A stretch of 64,000 bases of DNA from Pseudomonas abietaniphila (GCF_900100795.1 NZ_FNCO01000019.1:62001-126000); one strand, 5' to 3'. Positions 43,279-52,558 are shown, counted from the first letter of the stretch. Notes: generated by a model from the sequence alone, not told the origin. Program-made: numbers and translations.

Positions 43279-43743
43279 TTACTGAATTTTGTTATTTATC
43301 GAGCTTGGGAGGGTAGCGATATCAGGATTCTCCTGATCTGTTAACTTCGACGTGACCGCGATCGCTGCCAAATCTTTCATCATTTGGCTGATTGCCCGGA
43401 TACGCTCTTCGTGGCCTCTGAGACCGTGCCGATTCGCCAACCACTGCGGTTGGTTGTAAGAGACATTAGTAGTCCCCGATTCGTCCTGCCAGACGAGGAT
43501 TTTAAGGGGGAGCTCGAGCGCTATTGTTGGAGCCGACTGCATCAAATACGTACCCACCGCTGGGTTTCCGAAGATAATGACTTCGGAGGCAAGCAGGGAA
43601 AGCCCCGCTTTCTGTGCGGCGGCAGCTTGATTAATGCGCGCAACAGGTTCAATGCCAAGTTGCCTGATTGCGTCAAGGAGGCGTTCTGCTGTGTCTGCCC
43701 AGTTATTTTTGCTTACTCGTGTTACTAAGCCATCGATGTCCAT
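43279..43743 (-). CDS. DUF302 family protein
   Basis: 154 residues with the DUF302 pattern: an alpha/beta start (TAERLLDAIRQLGIEPVARI), EVIIFGNPAVGTYLMQSAP and LELPLKILVWQDESG. The family is of unknown biochemical role, often found with metal or redox genes. ATG 43743 is used; an in-frame upstream start at 43782 is possible. Directly upstream of dps. Confidence 0.85.
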   Translation of the reverse strand: MDIDGLVTRVSKNNWADTAERLLDAIRQLGIEPVARINQAAAAQKAGLSLLASEVIIFGNPAVGTYLMQSAPTIALELPLKILVWQDESGTTNVSYNQPQWLANRHGLRGHEERIRAISQMMKDLAAIAVTSKLTDQENPDIATLPSSINNKIQ

Positions 43744-43926
43744 TCCAAAAGTCCTCGTTGTCGAAAACTCTAGCAATCCCACGCGAAAGTTGCTGCATTT
43801 GACTACCAGAGTATTAAGCAGTCCCCTTAGTTTTTATCCAAAATGTATTGTCTTGTGCTGTGTTCAAAAAACATCCACTTACGTTCACTGCGAAGTGATC
43901 TGCGGACAGATTCAAATGCGGGCCAG

Positions 43927-43957
43927 GAGGATATCGACAGCGATGGTCGATATCCTC
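43927..43957 (-). terminator. Perfect hairpin after the thiocyanate hydrolase-like operon
   Basis: GAGGATATCGAC (43927-43938) and GTCGATATCCTC (43946-43957) pair perfectly over 12 bases with a 7-base loop, 23 bases after the end of the operon's last gene. Terminator or mRNA-stabilising structure; no T-run. Confidence 0.6.
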
Positions 43958-43979
43958 TTGGCGGAGCTTACTGAATCCA

Positions 43980-44303
43980 CTAACCTATTTCGCGTGCTTC
44001 GACTTCTGCCATTTTCTGCGCAAGCTCAGTCGGCGTGAGAATGCCCTTTTGAAAAAAAATATTGGCGAAAGCGACGATCCAGCGTTCGTAATACGACAGC
44101 TTGCCGATCACCTCGCTTCCGAGGGCTTCCACCCCACGACGCTTTTCCTCCGTGCTAAGGATCTTGTGAAAATCGATAACGTCGGCAAGTGCATGGCAAC
44201 GTTTCTCCCAAGGCTCCAGGGCGTGCTCCACCTGTACGATAGGGTCAGCGGGCATGCCCCCAATGTCATTCGGAAGACGTTTAATCAATTCTTCAGTGCT
44301 CAT
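43980..44303 (-). CDS. Nitrile hydratase/thiocyanate hydrolase beta (N-terminal beta-like) subunit
   Basis: 107 residues corresponding to the N-terminal half of a nitrile hydratase beta subunit, as in the separate beta subunit of thiocyanate hydrolase. It has the LPNDIGGMPADP segment near the N-terminus, then EPWEKRCHALADV and YYERWIVAFANIFFQKGILT. ATG 44303 overlaps the stop of the catalytic subunit (ATGA), so synthesis is coupled. It is shorter than the roughly 157-residue Thiobacillus subunit (from memory). It could instead be an assembly factor, but the DIGG segment favours a structural subunit. Confidence 0.75.
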   Translation of the reverse strand: MSTEELIKRLPNDIGGMPADPIVQVEHALEPWEKRCHALADVIDFHKILSTEEKRRGVEALGSEVIGKLSYYERWIVAFANIFFQKGILTPTELAQKMAEVEAREIG

Positions 44304-44965
44304 TTCTTCTGCTCCTCTGGAGGATTAAGGGCAGGCACGACGCCAATCATGGCGTCGCGGGTGACGAGGGTAGCGAGTTGCTCCTCGGTGAAATTGTCTG
44401 TGCCGTCGGGACGCATGGGGAGAACGAGGAAGCGGACGATGGCTGTGGAGTCGCTGACGCGGATCTCTACATCGTCTGGGATTATGGTACCGAATTCTGC
44501 CAGTACCGCTCTCGGCTCATGGATTGCCCGGGCGCGATAGGGTTTTAGCTTGTACCAATCCGGTGGTAAACCAAGCACAGGACGCGGATAGCAGGAACAC
44601 AGGGTACACACGATTAAATTGTGCACCTTCTTTGTGTTTTCCAAAACAATCAACTCGGTATCATCATAGAAGCTGATGCCCAACTCTTCGCAGCCTTTCC
44701 GTCCATCTTCTAACAGACGAGCCTTGAATCCGGGATCCACCCACGCATGGGCGACTACTTTGGCGCCCAAGGCTGGAGTGCGTGAGTCCAGCACCTCAAT
44801 CTGACGGCGTATCTCGCTCGAATGGATTATTTTCTTCTCACACAGAAGCTCCCGAACCGCAGTTTCCATAATTTCGTAATAACTCGGTTTCGCCGTTTGG
44901 CTGATCTCTTCGTGCGGATGATCGTGAGAGTGGTCGTGCTTTTCAGTGTGGGCATGTTGTTTCAT
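44300..44965 (-). CDS. Cobalt-type nitrile hydratase alpha / thiocyanate hydrolase gamma (catalytic) subunit
   Basis: 221 residues. The metal claw is Cys120-Thr-Leu-Cys123-Ser-Cys125 followed by YPRPVLGLPPDWYK. Thr in the claw marks the cobalt type rather than the iron type. The N-terminus is very His-rich (about residues 4-18), as in thiocyanate hydrolase gamma subunits, and the end (RVSDS, LPMRPDGTDNFTEEQLATLV) fits the family. It would hydrate a nitrile to an amide, or hydrolyse thiocyanate to carbonyl sulfide and ammonia. ATG 44965 overlaps the upstream stop (ATGA). The split beta subunit argues for the thiocyanate hydrolase-like branch. Confidence 0.88.
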   Translation of the reverse strand: MKQHAHTEKHDHSHDHPHEEISQTAKPSYYEIMETAVRELLCEKKIIHSSEIRRQIEVLDSRTPALGAKVVAHAWVDPGFKARLLEDGRKGCEELGISFYDDTELIVLENTKKVHNLIVCTLCSCYPRPVLGLPPDWYKLKPYRARAIHEPRAVLAEFGTIIPDDVEIRVSDSTAIVRFLVLPMRPDGTDNFTEEQLATLVTRDAMIGVVPALNPPEEQKK

Positions 44966-45315
44966 TTTGCATCCTCTTCTAGCCAAGTCTCATAAACTTC
45001 TATGCGCACACTGTCCGTTTGAGTTCCCACGTAATCGCTCCAGATTTCCGTCATAGGGAATGCTATGCGGTAATAGTGAAGTCTTGAGCCCGCGTTATGG
45101 CCGAACCCTTCGGTTTCATTGTCCACATAAGGTGAAGCAATGATCGACTCCACAATCCCTTTTTTGCCGCGCAGATAGATTGGCACCCGGTAGTGTCCCA
45201 CGGGGAATCGGACTAAAACCCTCACGCGGTCGCCGACACCAAAGGCTGGTCGTTCATTGAGTGCCGATGTGACATCAAGTAAGTAGGTCGGGTGTGTTTT
45301 CGGAATTATCGCCAT
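44962..45315 (-). CDS. Thiocyanate hydrolase alpha-like subunit (C-terminal half of nitrile hydratase beta)
   Basis: 117 residues with the SH3-like barrel of the nitrile hydratase beta C-terminus: FGVGDRVRVLVRFPVGHYRV, IYLRGKKGIVESI, and RLHYYRIAFPMTEIWSDY. Length is close to the separate alpha subunit of thiocyanate hydrolase. ATG 45315 has GGAGGGG upstream; open frame further upstream is unsupported. First gene of the three-gene operon; here the order is alpha, gamma, beta, unlike the beta, alpha, gamma order I recall for Thiobacillus. Confidence 0.85.
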   Translation of the reverse strand: MAIIPKTHPTYLLDVTSALNERPAFGVGDRVRVLVRFPVGHYRVPIYLRGKKGIVESIIASPYVDNETEGFGHNAGSRLHYYRIAFPMTEIWSDYVGTQTDSVRIEVYETWLEEDAK

Positions 45316-46050
45316 GTGTAGGCCCCTCCAAATGGCTCGGCCTTTGCAGGTAGAGGCAGCCATGCGTATGTGGCACCCCCCGCTTAGGATCGATTTTTCG
45401 AGATAGCTGGTTCGGATCGGAATACTGTCACTTGGGCTTGCCTGTTTCTTGTAAAAATTCAGCACATTTGACTTCTACGGCGCTGCGGTAGGACGTTGCA
45501 TTATGAATGGATCGCAGTTTGTATTTTTCGGCCATTGAGATTCGATTCGGCATCAGGACTCCCTCCCTTAGGCCAATGGTGGTGAGCGCTTAGGTCTCGA
45601 CCGACTGAAAGACGCGTCGTCCAGCAGCTATAGATCGTCCTACAGTCCAGCCCTTCATGGCGGCTTTCGCGAGCCAACGGCGTGTCAGGTTGGGAGGGAA
45701 TACTGTAAGCGCCATCCTGGGGTTTTACGGGGGAAGTTGTTCGTCTGGCGCCGTTTCGCGAGCTCAATGAAGGATATGTGTACTAGGCCGCCCAAGGGCG
45801 GAGCAGACGCTTCGTCGCTTGGATAAATCCGGCAGAAAGGTGTAACGCTTCCACCCGACAGCGTTTGAAGATGTACCACGCAAAAAGTCAACTTTGCGCA
45901 AAAACGATCAATACGGTCAATTCGTAAGACTCTTATTCTCTTTTACGACAGGTCATCAATTGAGAATCTGACCCATTCGTTACTATCTTTACGGTGCGAC
46001 AAATGGGTATCTGACGATCTTGATATTTTTCTGCGTAAGGGGAACGTGAA
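45316..46050. other. Divergent intergenic region
   Basis: About 730 bases between the thiocyanate hydrolase-like operon and the MBL-fold gene. Short open frames (45501-45891) are unsupported. The stretch must contain both divergent promoters; none is near consensus by eye. An AAGGGGAACGTGAA site precedes the MBL gene. Confidence 0.45.
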
Positions 46051-47004
46051 ATGCCGACAAAAAACATATTGAAAAAACAACCTCATCAATCTGCTTTTGC
46101 TAATCTGGCGGTAGTGGTGTCAAGCTTGTCCTTGATGGCGGGCGGTGCGTGGGCTGAGAGCCCGGTGAAGATGATTAATGCCGAAGCCGCTAAATCCGCC
46201 ATCACCACTGTGCCGTTAAGAAACAACATCAGCGTTCTAGAAGGCTCCGGTGGCAACATTGGAGTAATGGATGGGCCCGAAGGAAAGTTCATGATCGATG
46301 CGGGGATCGCGGTATCGAAGCCGAGAATTGAAGCAGCTTTGGCTAAAATCAGCTCCAAACCTGTTAAATATGTTGTCGACACACACTGGCATTGGGATCA
46401 CACCGATGGTAACGAATGGTTGCATGCTACCGGCGCTACAATTGCAGGTACTCCAAACACTGTAAAACATATGTCCACAACCTCTCGTGTAGATGATTGG
46501 GACTTTACATTTCCTCCTTTTCCGAAGGGCGGCATTCCTTCAGTTGTAATCACGAAACCGAAGACTTTCAAATTTAACGGCCAAGACATCATTGTGACTC
46601 CGGTCAAACCGGCGCATACAGATGGCGACGCGTTTGTTTACTTCAAGCAAGCTGACGTTTTGTTTTTAGGCGATCTTTACTGGAATGGGGTTTATCCATT
46701 CATCGATAACGAGCATGGCGGAAACATCGGCGGCGCGATCAAGGCCGTTGATGTAGCTCTAAAGGTTGCCGGTGAAAACACACAAATCGTTCCAGGTCAT
46801 GGTGAAGTGAGTGGCCGTAAAGAGCTGGTTGAGTTCAGGGAGATGTTGTCGAGCATTCGTGACAATGTAGCGGCGTTGAAGAAGCAAGGGAAAACTTTGG
46901 AGCAGGTTATTGCTGCTAAACCAACAAAAGATTTTGATGCTAAGTGGGGTCAGTTCGTGATCAATCCCGACTTCTTCACCAGACTGGTGTATCAAGGAAT
47001 GTGA
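46051..47004 (+). CDS. Secreted MBL-fold metallo-hydrolase
   Basis: 317 residues with a Sec signal peptide (cleavage after GGAWA, residue 35). The zinc site HWHWDH (His112, His114, Asp116, His117) and later His in PAHTDGD and PGHGE are present. Glyoxalase II/B3-like branch; it is not close enough to a named beta-lactamase to claim drug resistance. Divergent from the thiocyanate hydrolase-like operon. Substrate unknown; a thioester, lactone or sulfur compound is possible. Confidence 0.85.
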   Translation: MPTKNILKKQPHQSAFANLAVVVSSLSLMAGGAWAESPVKMINAEAAKSAITTVPLRNNISVLEGSGGNIGVMDGPEGKFMIDAGIAVSKPRIEAALAKISSKPVKYVVDTHWHWDHTDGNEWLHATGATIAGTPNTVKHMSTTSRVDDWDFTFPPFPKGGIPSVVITKPKTFKFNGQDIIVTPVKPAHTDGDAFVYFKQADVLFLGDLYWNGVYPFIDNEHGGNIGGAIKAVDVALKVAGENTQIVPGHGEVSGRKELVEFREMLSSIRDNVAALKKQGKTLEQVIAAKPTKDFDAKWGQFVINPDFFTRLVYQGM

Positions 47005-47399
47005 TTGGGGCGCTTGCGGTGTGAGGGCCTCACACCGCCAGGGCATCACCACGGTAAGCGTCCGGGGCACTCAGGATGAATAGCAAACTGGGCTCGTAAA
47101 CGCTTGGAGCGTCCAATGATGGCTGATAGCGGTCGCCGGTCGAGCATTTTCTTACGCCTCACCCAACCAGCATCGGAATCTTACGCCTTACATCAATTTG
47201 GAGCGCTGCGTACCTAGCTCCCATGAACCTGCAGTATTGATTCTATCCTGATATGCGCATTCCAGCAGAACCGACCAGTGAACCGGTGTTGGCTGGATTA
47301 CACGATGGAGCGTTCAGCCAGTGCGTCAAGAGCGGAACGGTCTTTACGACTGGATTGTAATGAGCCTCTCAAACATGAACGTCTCAAATTGTTTCATTG
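47005..47399. other. Intergenic stretch before the riboswitch
   Basis: About 400 bases with no supported gene. Probably contains the promoter of the riboswitch-nickel/cobalt permease unit. Confidence 0.45.
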
Positions 47400-47560
47400 T
47401 CCATCGGTATCAGTTACTGCATGCTCCGGCCCAAGCCTTCCCTCTCGGTTGAGTGGTGAGCTGCGAGAAAGAAGCCGGTGGGAATCCGGCGCGGTCGCGC
47501 CACTGTATGCGTGAGCGGATTCAATCCGCTCACCGAGCCAGACCTTTCTTTTCATTCACG
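47400..47560 (+). promoter_or_regulatory. Cobalamin riboswitch upstream of nickel/cobalt permease
   Basis: The conserved core reads GAAGCCGGTGGGAATCCGG (about 47471-47489) followed by GCGCGGTCGCGCCACTGTA, then a hairpin TGAGCGGAT-TCA-ATCCGCTCA (about 47511-47531) and GAGCCAGACC (B12-box-like, about 47535-47544). This order is the hallmark of the cobalamin riboswitch. It ends about 40 bases before the permease start, so cobalamin should repress the permease. Confidence 0.88.
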
Positions 47561-47596
47561 CTTCAAATGGGACGCGAAATCCCGTGGAGAACACCC

Positions 47597-48655
47597 ATGA
47601 TTTCAAAGCTGAAACGCCAATTTTCTGCCTCCAGCGGAGTTGTAAAAGCTAAGCTTTTGTCCATTTACGGACTGCTCATAGGTCTCAACGTCGTCGCTTG
47701 GGGATGGGCGCTTTTGGAGTTTCATGGACAGCCGGTTTTGCTCGGGACGGCACTGTTAGCGTATGGGTTCGGCTTGCGTCACGCCGTTGATGCCGACCAC
47801 ATCGCCGCGATCGACAATGTCACCCGAAAGATGATGCAAGAGGGCAAGAGGCCCGTCAGCGTAGGATTTTTCTTTTCGCTCGGCCACTCCAGCGTGGTCA
47901 TCCTGGCCGCCATAGGCGTCGCGTTCGCGGCATTGGCGTTGGGAGAGGGATTCGAACATTACAAAGCCATTGGCGGTGTAGTGAGCACCACAGTGTCAGC
48001 CGTGTTTCTGCTGGTCATCGCGCTCACTAACCTGATCATCTTCACGTCGATCTACAAGGCCTGGCGCAAACTCAAGAACGGCGGCGGGTATGTTGATGAT
48101 GATTTCGACACTGTGCTGGCCAATCGTGGTTTCCTATCGCGCTTGCTCAAGCCGCTGTTTCGGCTGATCAGCCGCAGTTGGCAAATGTTCCCGCTCGGCT
48201 TCTTGTTTGGCATTGGCTTCGACACTGCAACAGAAATCAGCCTGCTTGGTATCTCGGCTACGCAGGCGTCTCAAGGACTGTCGCCCTGGTCAGTGCTGGT
48301 TTTTCCGTTGCTGTTCAGTGCAGGTATGTCACTGGTCGACACGCTGGACGGCCACTTGATGCTCGGCGCCTATGGATGGGCTTACATGAAGCCGGCCCGC
48401 AAGATCTACTACAACATGACCATCACGCTCGTTTCGGTAGTCGTTGCGCTGGTAGTGGGCACGATTGAAGCGCTGGGTTTGATCGAAGAAGAGTATTCGC
48501 CGCAGGGCGCTGTCTGGGACTTCGTTGGGGTGCTCAACGAAAACTTTGGCACGCTGGGCTACGTCATTATTGCGATCTTCGCCGGAAGTTGGGCACTGTC
48601 GATGATCATTTACAAGATGAAGGGGTTCGATAAGCTGGAGCTGGCCGGATCCTGA
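47597..48655 (+). CDS. NiCoT-family nickel/cobalt permease (HoxN/NixA type)
   Basis: 352 residues, about eight membrane segments. The signature RHAVDADHIAAIDN (residues 61-74) and FFSLGHSSVV, plus GIGFDTATEI, are those of high-affinity nickel/cobalt transporters. ATG 47597 has GTGGAG upstream; the open frame before it runs through the riboswitch. Control by a cobalamin riboswitch indicates cobalt as the main cargo. It probably feeds the nearby cobalt-type hydratase. Confidence 0.92.
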   Translation: MISKLKRQFSASSGVVKAKLLSIYGLLIGLNVVAWGWALLEFHGQPVLLGTALLAYGFGLRHAVDADHIAAIDNVTRKMMQEGKRPVSVGFFFSLGHSSVVILAAIGVAFAALALGEGFEHYKAIGGVVSTTVSAVFLLVIALTNLIIFTSIYKAWRKLKNGGGYVDDDFDTVLANRGFLSRLLKPLFRLISRSWQMFPLGFLFGIGFDTATEISLLGISATQASQGLSPWSVLVFPLLFSAGMSLVDTLDGHLMLGAYGWAYMKPARKIYYNMTITLVSVVVALVVGTIEALGLIEEEYSPQGAVWDFVGVLNENFGTLGYVIIAIFAGSWALSMIIYKMKGFDKLELAGS

Positions 48656-48663
48656 ATCAGCGC

Positions 48664-48692
48664 TGTGCGTTCAGCCAATTGCTGAACGCACA
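48664..48692 (+). terminator. Perfect hairpin after the cobalt permease
   Basis: TGTGCGTTCAGC-CAATT-GCTGAACGCACA: a perfect 12-pair stem nine bases after the stop codon. Likely terminator or 3' stabiliser. The rest of the gap to 49056 shows no gene. Confidence 0.65.
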
Positions 48693-49056
48693 GGCTTGGG
48701 CAGTATCAGTTGCTTATCTTGAAGGTATAACTGCCTTCGCTCTTGTGGGTTTCGACCGACACGGCGTGCCATTCAACTCAGTATGCGTCTGCTTCTAGCG
48801 GCTGATCCGGAGTGGTGATGGACACCATTGTCCCTAATGCTAGAGCGCCGTAGTTGAAATGGTCGGACGGTACTGACTAGCTTAGATGAGCCCGGTAGGG
48901 ATTGTGAGAGGATAATTAGATTAACGGTGCTGATGCAGACAGATGAAGGCGAGAACTTCTCTCTGTTAGCGACCAATCGCATCTTAGTCGTTCACGGCAT
49001 TACCTTCTGTTCGAGTCATCCATTTAATTTTTTTCAGTTTTCGACCGGCGGAATAC

Positions 49057-49908
49057 TCAGTCTGCGAGTCGCTCAATGACTAAGTCGAGTAAAACCCTCA
49101 GACGTTTTAGGCGCCTTAGGTCACGGTGGTAACCAATCCAGGTCACCCTTGAAGGTAATTCCTCTCCCAAGTCGACCGGTTCCAATTGCGGAAAGCTAGA
49201 CCCTAAAGTTCTCGGCAATATCGCCAGTCCTCCACCTTGGGCGCACATCAATGCCTGAACGTCTCGATCATTACTGCGGAGTGCCACATGTGCGTAGGGA
49301 AGTAGGCGTTTCAGCCAAGCGACCTCGGGCATTGACTCCAGTTCTGCGTTCATAGTGATAAGTGCCGTACCGGCGCCGTCGCCAGGCACAGGGTGCTTAG
49401 TCCCCTTAAGTGCAAACAGATCATAATGAATGCGTAGCAATTTCCGAGAAACTACGTCCGATTCATCAAACGGTCTGGCACGAAATGCTACATCAGCCTC
49501 GCGGTGCGACAGGCTCAAAAAACGTGGGTCAGTCAGCAACTCAATCGTGACATTAGGGTTAGACTGAGCGTATTCGACCAGAACTGGCGTTAAATAGTGT
49601 GCGCCAAACCATTCCGAAGACGTAATGCGCAATGTCCCCTCCAGGTGCTTTTCTTCGCCTGCGATTTTTCGCTGGAAGGCAAACATTTCCTCTTCGATTC
49701 GCTCGGCATGCTCCAGTAGAGCTGCGCCTTCGTCCGTCAGTAAAAAGCCGTCATTTGTTCGTTGGAAAAGCTTTTGGCCGATTGCGTCCTCAAGGGCATT
49801 TAGCCGGCGACCCATGGTAGGTTGAGTTCGGCCTAGTTTTCGAGCCGCAGCGCCGAGTGTGCCATTGCGAGCGATAGCCAGGAAAACACGTACGTCACTC
49901 CATTCCAC
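49057..49908 (-). CDS. LysR-type regulator
   Basis: 283 residues: N-terminal HTH (LGAAARKLGRTQPTMGRRLN) and effector domain. Divergent from a quinone oxidoreductase gene 150 bases away, the standard layout for LysR regulators controlling their neighbour and themselves. The intergenic region contains ATCGTATC-like dyads but I cannot assign an operator. Confidence 0.88.
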   Translation of the reverse strand: MEWSDVRVFLAIARNGTLGAAARKLGRTQPTMGRRLNALEDAIGQKLFQRTNDGFLLTDEGAALLEHAERIEEEMFAFQRKIAGEEKHLEGTLRITSSEWFGAHYLTPVLVEYAQSNPNVTIELLTDPRFLSLSHREADVAFRARPFDESDVVSRKLLRIHYDLFALKGTKHPVPGDGAGTALITMNAELESMPEVAWLKRLLPYAHVALRSNDRDVQALMCAQGGGLAILPRTLGSSFPQLEPVDLGEELPSRVTWIGYHRDLRRLKRLRVLLDLVIERLAD

Positions 49909-50057
49909 ATTTGGCTCCTATTTTTGGGGCGATACGATACTCGTAAGGCAACCCTGCGATTCATTCAAAATCGCATAGCTGAAATGCAATCTCGTTGGTT
50001 TTCCTCTAACCGTGGCAAGGATACCGTAAATCATCTAAGAAAAAGTGTCCCCGTGTC

Positions 50058-51056
50058 ATGCAGATGAGTTCAATGAGAGCCGCAATTCTTGAGACTTACG
50101 ACTCGCAGTTTCGATACGCCAGTGTTGCCCTTCCTGTTCCTCAACCGGGAGAAGTATTGGTCAAAATCGTATCTAGCGGGGTTAATTCTTTAGATCTTGC
50201 TATTCGTAGCGGCAAGGCTCCATACCTACGGCATGCCTTACCCGCCATTCTTGGCAGTGATTTTGCCGGAATAGTTGTGGGCACTGGTTCCGCTCATGCA
50301 TCTTTTCGACCTGGTGATGAGGTGTATGGCATGACGGGCGGGGTCGCCGGAATCCAGGGGACTCTTGCCGAGTACGCGTGCATCGACGCTCGGTTGCTTG
50401 CGTTAAAACCTACCAATCTATGTATGCGTGAAGCGGCCGCGCTTCCGATGCCCTTCATTTCTGCATGGGAAGGTCTCGTCGAGAGAGCAGGTCTGCAGAG
50501 CTCCCAAACGCTCCTAATCCAGGGCGGCTCAAGTGATGTCGGTCACTTGGCGATTCAAATCGCTAATGCATTAGGGGCGAAGGTTTTCGCTACTGAAACG
50601 CCAGATCGGCTTCATCTAGTGGAAGATTCGGGCGCGACGGCAATTAACAGTGACTGCATGACCGTTGAGGAATACGTCTCTCAATACACCCGAGGGCGAG
50701 GTTTTGACATCGTCTACGACACCATTGGAGGCGAAAGTCTCAATAATTCATTTCGAGCTGTCAGGCAAAAAGGTCATGTAATCAGTACGTTGGGATGGCG
50801 AGAGCATTGCCTCGCTTCGCTTTCGGTGAGAGGAGCGATTTTCTCAGCGGTGTTTCCGGTACTTCCGTTGCTCTCAGGAGAAGGGAAGTCTCACCTCGGT
50901 GAAATGTTGAGGGAAGCCAGTCGTCTGGTGGAGTCTGGATTGCTGCTGCCCCGCATGGATGCGCGTCGATTTGGACTACAATCTGTCGATGAAGCGCATG
51001 CCGCTTTCACCGATGGTGCGGGCAATGGAAAACTCATCATCGACATCGGTATATAG
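50058..51056 (+). CDS. Quinone oxidoreductase-like medium-chain dehydrogenase
   Basis: 332 residues. GroES-like N-terminal part (ILGSDFAGIVVGTG) and a Rossmann part with IQGGSSDVGHLAIQIANALGAKV. No structural zinc cysteines, so of the zinc-independent QOR type using NADPH. Probably reduces quinones or reactive enones. Divergent from the LysR gene, its likely regulator. ATG 50058; ATG 50064 or 50073 also possible. Confidence 0.88.
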   Translation: MQMSSMRAAILETYDSQFRYASVALPVPQPGEVLVKIVSSGVNSLDLAIRSGKAPYLRHALPAILGSDFAGIVVGTGSAHASFRPGDEVYGMTGGVAGIQGTLAEYACIDARLLALKPTNLCMREAAALPMPFISAWEGLVERAGLQSSQTLLIQGGSSDVGHLAIQIANALGAKVFATETPDRLHLVEDSGATAINSDCMTVEEYVSQYTRGRGFDIVYDTIGGESLNNSFRAVRQKGHVISTLGWREHCLASLSVRGAIFSAVFPVLPLLSGEGKSHLGEMLREASRLVESGLLLPRMDARRFGLQSVDEAHAAFTDGAGNGKLIIDIGI

Positions 51057-51193
51057 GTGTAATAGTGCGGCGTAATGCGCCGAATGGAGGCGGCAGTCTC
51101 AACCATATACTACTCTACTGAAGGGGTGGTGATGGCATGCGACCGCTTTGGCAGCCCTAACTTTGCGTCAACTTTTGGCGCGCGGTGATTACC

Positions 51194-52123
51194 ATGTCTG
51201 GTGGAACACTTACTTCAATAAAGCCGGTGCAGAACTTTAATGTAAACCTGAACAACTTTCCTAAGAATGCCCCCCAGAAAAAAAGTGAGCTTTCAGTCTA
51301 CGAGGACGGCCCTGATCGTACCGGTTTTGAGTTTTTCGCACCTTGTAAAAGAAAGGCGGTGCTTGTTGCAGTAAAGCTGAAAGAGTTAGCTTCCCATCAG
51401 CTCTGGATGAATACGAGTGCGCTTTCAGGTGAGGTAATCCCTAAGGGCGGCATCTTTTTTATCGACCTGGATGGGGAGCAGTGTGCTTACTTGGCTAGCT
51501 CTACAGAGGTCGATTTGTCGCCAACGGACTCAGTATCCGGTAATGCACAAACTCTGAACAGTCAAGTCGCCTCCGCCGAACTAGATTGCTTTCATTGTGA
51601 AGTTGACCCGGTTATAGAGGGACTGATCAAGCTTGCTTTGCTCGCGTTGGAAAGACCTGAAAAACTCACTCCATTATTCGCGCAGCATTTGGCGGCCGTA
51701 CTCCACGCACACATATTGGGGCGTGACGAGTTTTCTCCCGGGAGGATGATTGTACCCGGTACGCTTGCTCGATGGCAGGAGCGACGCGCTAAGCAAATGA
51801 TGAGTAAGCAGTTGGAGGGTGAAATATGTTTAGAATCCGTGGCGAAGGCATGCAACCTATCCATCGCCCATTTTTCGAGAGCTTTTGCTGCTACCGTCGG
51901 AACTCCTCCACATCGTTGGCTAGTCCAACGACGCATCTTTCTTGCCTGCGACCTTTTGCGTGGGTGCCATTCACTGACCCTTGCCGACGTCGCCTGCCGC
52001 TGTGGCTTTGCTGATCAGAGTCATTTCACACGGGTCTTCAAAAAAGTCATTGGTATTTCGCCAGGAGTTTGGCGGCGGAAAATCACAGCGCCATGCGTCG
52101 ATTTTGAGATGCGGCCGTTGTAA
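51194..52123 (+). CDS. AraC-family transcriptional regulator
   Basis: 309 residues: a divergent N-terminal sensing region and a C-terminal double HTH (LESVAKACNLSIAHFSRAFA and LADVACRCGFADQSHFTRVF). Ends with the typical GISPGVWRR. ATG 51194 chosen over GTG 51185. 124 bases before the tautomerase gene, a possible target. Confidence 0.88.
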   Translation: MSGGTLTSIKPVQNFNVNLNNFPKNAPQKKSELSVYEDGPDRTGFEFFAPCKRKAVLVAVKLKELASHQLWMNTSALSGEVIPKGGIFFIDLDGEQCAYLASSTEVDLSPTDSVSGNAQTLNSQVASAELDCFHCEVDPVIEGLIKLALLALERPEKLTPLFAQHLAAVLHAHILGRDEFSPGRMIVPGTLARWQERRAKQMMSKQLEGEICLESVAKACNLSIAHFSRAFAATVGTPPHRWLVQRRIFLACDLLRGCHSLTLADVACRCGFADQSHFTRVFKKVIGISPGVWRRKITAPCVDFEMRPL

Positions 52124-52246
52124 TCAGCAAATAATGAGTGATTTGTTCAAGATCCGAACGTGAGAATTGCTTATTTTTTACCTGTAGCTCAAACCGCAAG
52201 ACGGCACTCGCGTTACCAGGTGCCGTCGACGCCGGAGGTGTCCTAA

Positions 52247-52558
52247 ATGCCTTTAGTCAGTGTAAAGCTCACGGACGGTAGCTTCACTCGTGAAGAAAAG
52301 CATGCGATGGCCAAAGACTTAACTGAAGTCATGGTCAAGTACGAGGGATCCGAGGCTTTTCGCGAGGTCGTTTGGGTAATGATCGAGGAATTACCATCGG
52401 ACTGTTGGTACATAGCGGGACGTCCATTCAGTGGAGCCGGTTCAATCATGCAGAATCTTGCGAATTCGAAAAAAATTTTCGAAATGATTGATGGGAATCC
52501 GACTTCCAAATCTGAATTTTCTCGGGCCTTGCCGGTGAAAAAAATATATAAGCCTTGA
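52247..52558 (+). CDS. 4-oxalocrotonate tautomerase-like protein
   Basis: 103 residues beginning MPLVSVKL: after removal of Met, Pro1 would be the catalytic base. The helix TREEKHAMAKDLTEVMVKYE and strand FREVVWVMIEELPSDCW fit the tautomerase superfamily. Such enzymes also act as dehalogenases or decarboxylases. GGAGGTG precedes the start. Follows the AraC gene. Confidence 0.82.
   Translation: MPLVSVKLTDGSFTREEKHAMAKDLTEVMVKYEGSEAFREVVWVMIEELPSDCWYIAGRPFSGAGSIMQNLANSKKIFEMIDGNPTSKSEFSRALPVKKIYKP

Noticed and set aside
44300..44965. Iron-type nitrile hydratase
   Set aside because: The claw has Thr after the first Cys, the cobalt-type pattern, and there is no P47K-type iron activator nearby.
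46051..47004. Metallo-beta-lactamase conferring drug resistance
   Set aside because: The HxHxDH site is shared by many MBL-fold hydrolases; no feature ties it to a named beta-lactamase class.
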